Below are positions 63,026-64,000 of a DNA stretch of 64,000 bases, piece after piece. The first letter of the stretch is position 1. Every line of letters starts with the position of its first letter. The notes below the pieces were generated by a model. It was not told the DNA's origin. It saw only the letters and a program-made list of their open reading frames with translations, and made no database searches. The stretch is from an uncultured Bacteroidales bacterium (lineage in GTDB: Bacteria; Bacteroidota; Bacteroidia; Bacteroidales; Muribaculaceae): positions 1 to 64,000 of the forward strand of contig CAMKGM010000004.1 of assembly GCA_946412245.1 (NCBI GenBank), written 5' to 3'. A program made the position numbers and the translations under genes.

Positions 63026-64000
63026 ATGGCAGTATATCTTCAAGTCGAGAATTTAACTAAATCGTTCGGTATCAACGTATTATTTGAAGACATCAGCTTT
63101 GGCATCGATGAGGGTGACAAGATTGGGCTGATAGCTAAGAACGGCACCGGAAAATCAACCCTGCTCGACATCATAGGCAATGATGCTCAGTACGACAGCG
63201 GCACTATCACTTTCCGCAACGACCTGCAGGTGGGCTACTTGCAGCAGAGCCCGACCTTTGACCCACTGCTCACCGTCATTGACGCTTGCCTCGTGGGGAA
63301 CGATAGCCGAAGTCATGCCGTGAAGGCCTACGAAGATGCGCTGAAAAACGGCAACAGCGAGGCGATGACCACAGCCATTGAAGCCATGGACAGCACGAAC
63401 GCATGGGACTACGAAAGCCGTTTTAAACAGATTCTCACAAAGCTGAAAATCAGCGATTTCAATGCGCAAATCGGCACCCTTTCAGGCGGGCAAGTGAAAC
63501 GTGTGGCGCTGGCAAAGATTTTGATTGATGAGCCACAACTTCTCATCCTTGATGAGCCCACTAACCACTTGGATATCGAAATGATTGAATGGCTGGAAAA
63601 TTTCCTGAGCCACAGCACGCTAACAATACTCATGGTGACGCATGACCGCTATTTCCTCGACAAAGTGTGCAACAAGATATTTGAACTCGACCAGCAACAT
63701 CTCTACACCTACGACGGCAACTACGATTACTACCTGGAAAAACGAGCCGAACGCATCGAAGCTCAAAACGTGGCCGTGGAACGAGCTCGCAACCTGCTGC
63801 GCACCGAACTCGAGTGGATGCGACGACAGCCACAGGCTCGCATGCACAAGGCGCAATACCGCATTGATGCCTTCTACGATCTGCAAGAGCGTGCGCGACT
63901 GCGGCGCGACGATGGCGATGTGGAACTCAATGTCAAGTCTACCTATATCGGCAAGAAAATCTTCACCGCCCACCACATCAGCAAGCGATTTGGCGACAAG
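63026..64000 (+). CDS. ABC-F family ATPase (3' partial)
   Basis: The first 325 codons of an ABC-F protein, cut by the window end. The first ABC domain shows Walker A AKNGTGKST, signature LSGGQVKRVALAK, Walker B LLILDEPTNHLD and switch VTHDRYFLD. The charged interdomain linker follows (RAERIEAQNVAVERARNLL, WMRRQPQARMHKAQ), then the start of the second ABC domain (HHISKRFGDK). There is no membrane domain. ABC-F proteins act on ribosomes; the MRRQPQAR-type linker resembles Uup-like members, but the subfamily is not settled. Confidence 0.95.
   Translation, partial: MAVYLQVENLTKSFGINVLFEDISFGIDEGDKIGLIAKNGTGKSTLLDIIGNDAQYDSGTITFRNDLQVGYLQQSPTFDPLLTVIDACLVGNDSRSHAVKAYEDALKNGNSEAMTTAIEAMDSTNAWDYESRFKQILTKLKISDFNAQIGTLSGGQVKRVALAKILIDEPQLLILDEPTNHLDIEMIEWLENFLSHSTLTILMVTHDRYFLDKVCNKIFELDQQHLYTYDGNYDYYLEKRAERIEAQNVAVERARNLLRTELEWMRRQPQARMHKAQYRIDAFYDLQERARLRRDDGDVELNVKSTYIGKKIFTAHHISKRFGDK

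Overview
The window looks like a chromosomal segment of a gut-type member of the Bacteroidales (Bacteroidota); Muribaculaceae or Prevotellaceae are the likeliest families, but the family is not proven here. The reasons are repeated promoters with the Bacteroidota -7 box TAnnTTTG, often with TTG about 20 bases upstream; near-absence of Shine-Dalgarno sequences; Bacteroidales marker families (DUF4836, DUF4301, DUF4924, DUF5686, a radical SAM/SPASM enzyme with partner lipoproteins); and many secreted proteins ending in type IX secretion (T9SS)-like tails or in dockerin repeats. I saw no rRNA, tRNA, CRISPR array, prophage or intact insertion sequence.

Layout. 1-3350: end of a sodium-pumping biotin-dependent decarboxylase operon and a cytoplasmic GH13 glycosidase. 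3446-9273: prs, a secreted beta-propeller protein and a 1252-residue N-acetylmuramoyl-L-alanine amidase with a dockerin. 9493-14838: a giant secreted leucine-rich-repeat protein with a starch-binding-like N-terminus and a T9SS-like tail. 14968-18727: a four-gene operon (Crp/Fnr regulator, DUF4924, rfbD, prfC). 18800-21009: a sugar-kinase/RapZ fusion overlapping a MurU-like nucleotidyltransferase, a probable amino-sugar recycling pair. 21514-24663: two DUF4836 lipoproteins on the minus strand. 24795-27373: two small unknown genes and the agmatine-to-putrescine pair aguA-aguB. 27370-37212: DUF5686 outer-membrane-type protein, CYTH protein, rlmD, ppdK and an M13 metallopeptidase.

37213-45546 is the most unusual part. 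A minus-strand operon encodes two paralogous small lipoproteins with repeated YGPP motifs and a radical SAM/SPASM enzyme, a candidate peptide-modification system. Next to it lies a rearrangement: a 5'-truncated second copy of the rel (RelA/SpoT) gene is joined head to head with a 3' fragment of htpG, followed by ridA, a C10 cysteine protease with dockerin, and the full-length rel gene. The two rel segments are direct repeats exactly 3634 bases apart.

45632-49060 is housekeeping: DUF4301, a thioredoxin, then rpsF-rpsR-rplI, where rpsR and rplI unusually have strong Shine-Dalgarno sequences. 49825-63006 is an accessory surface-protein region: a 1583-residue protein with five tandem repeats of about 240 residues, a second T9SS-tailed protein, a metallophosphoesterase with an N-terminal dockerin, two C-terminal dockerin proteins, and a second metallophosphoesterase with a T9SS-like tail. 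A short 'Y-[KR]-[IV]-x-N' module recurs in three of these proteins with different C-terminal modules. The window ends inside an ABC-F ATPase gene.
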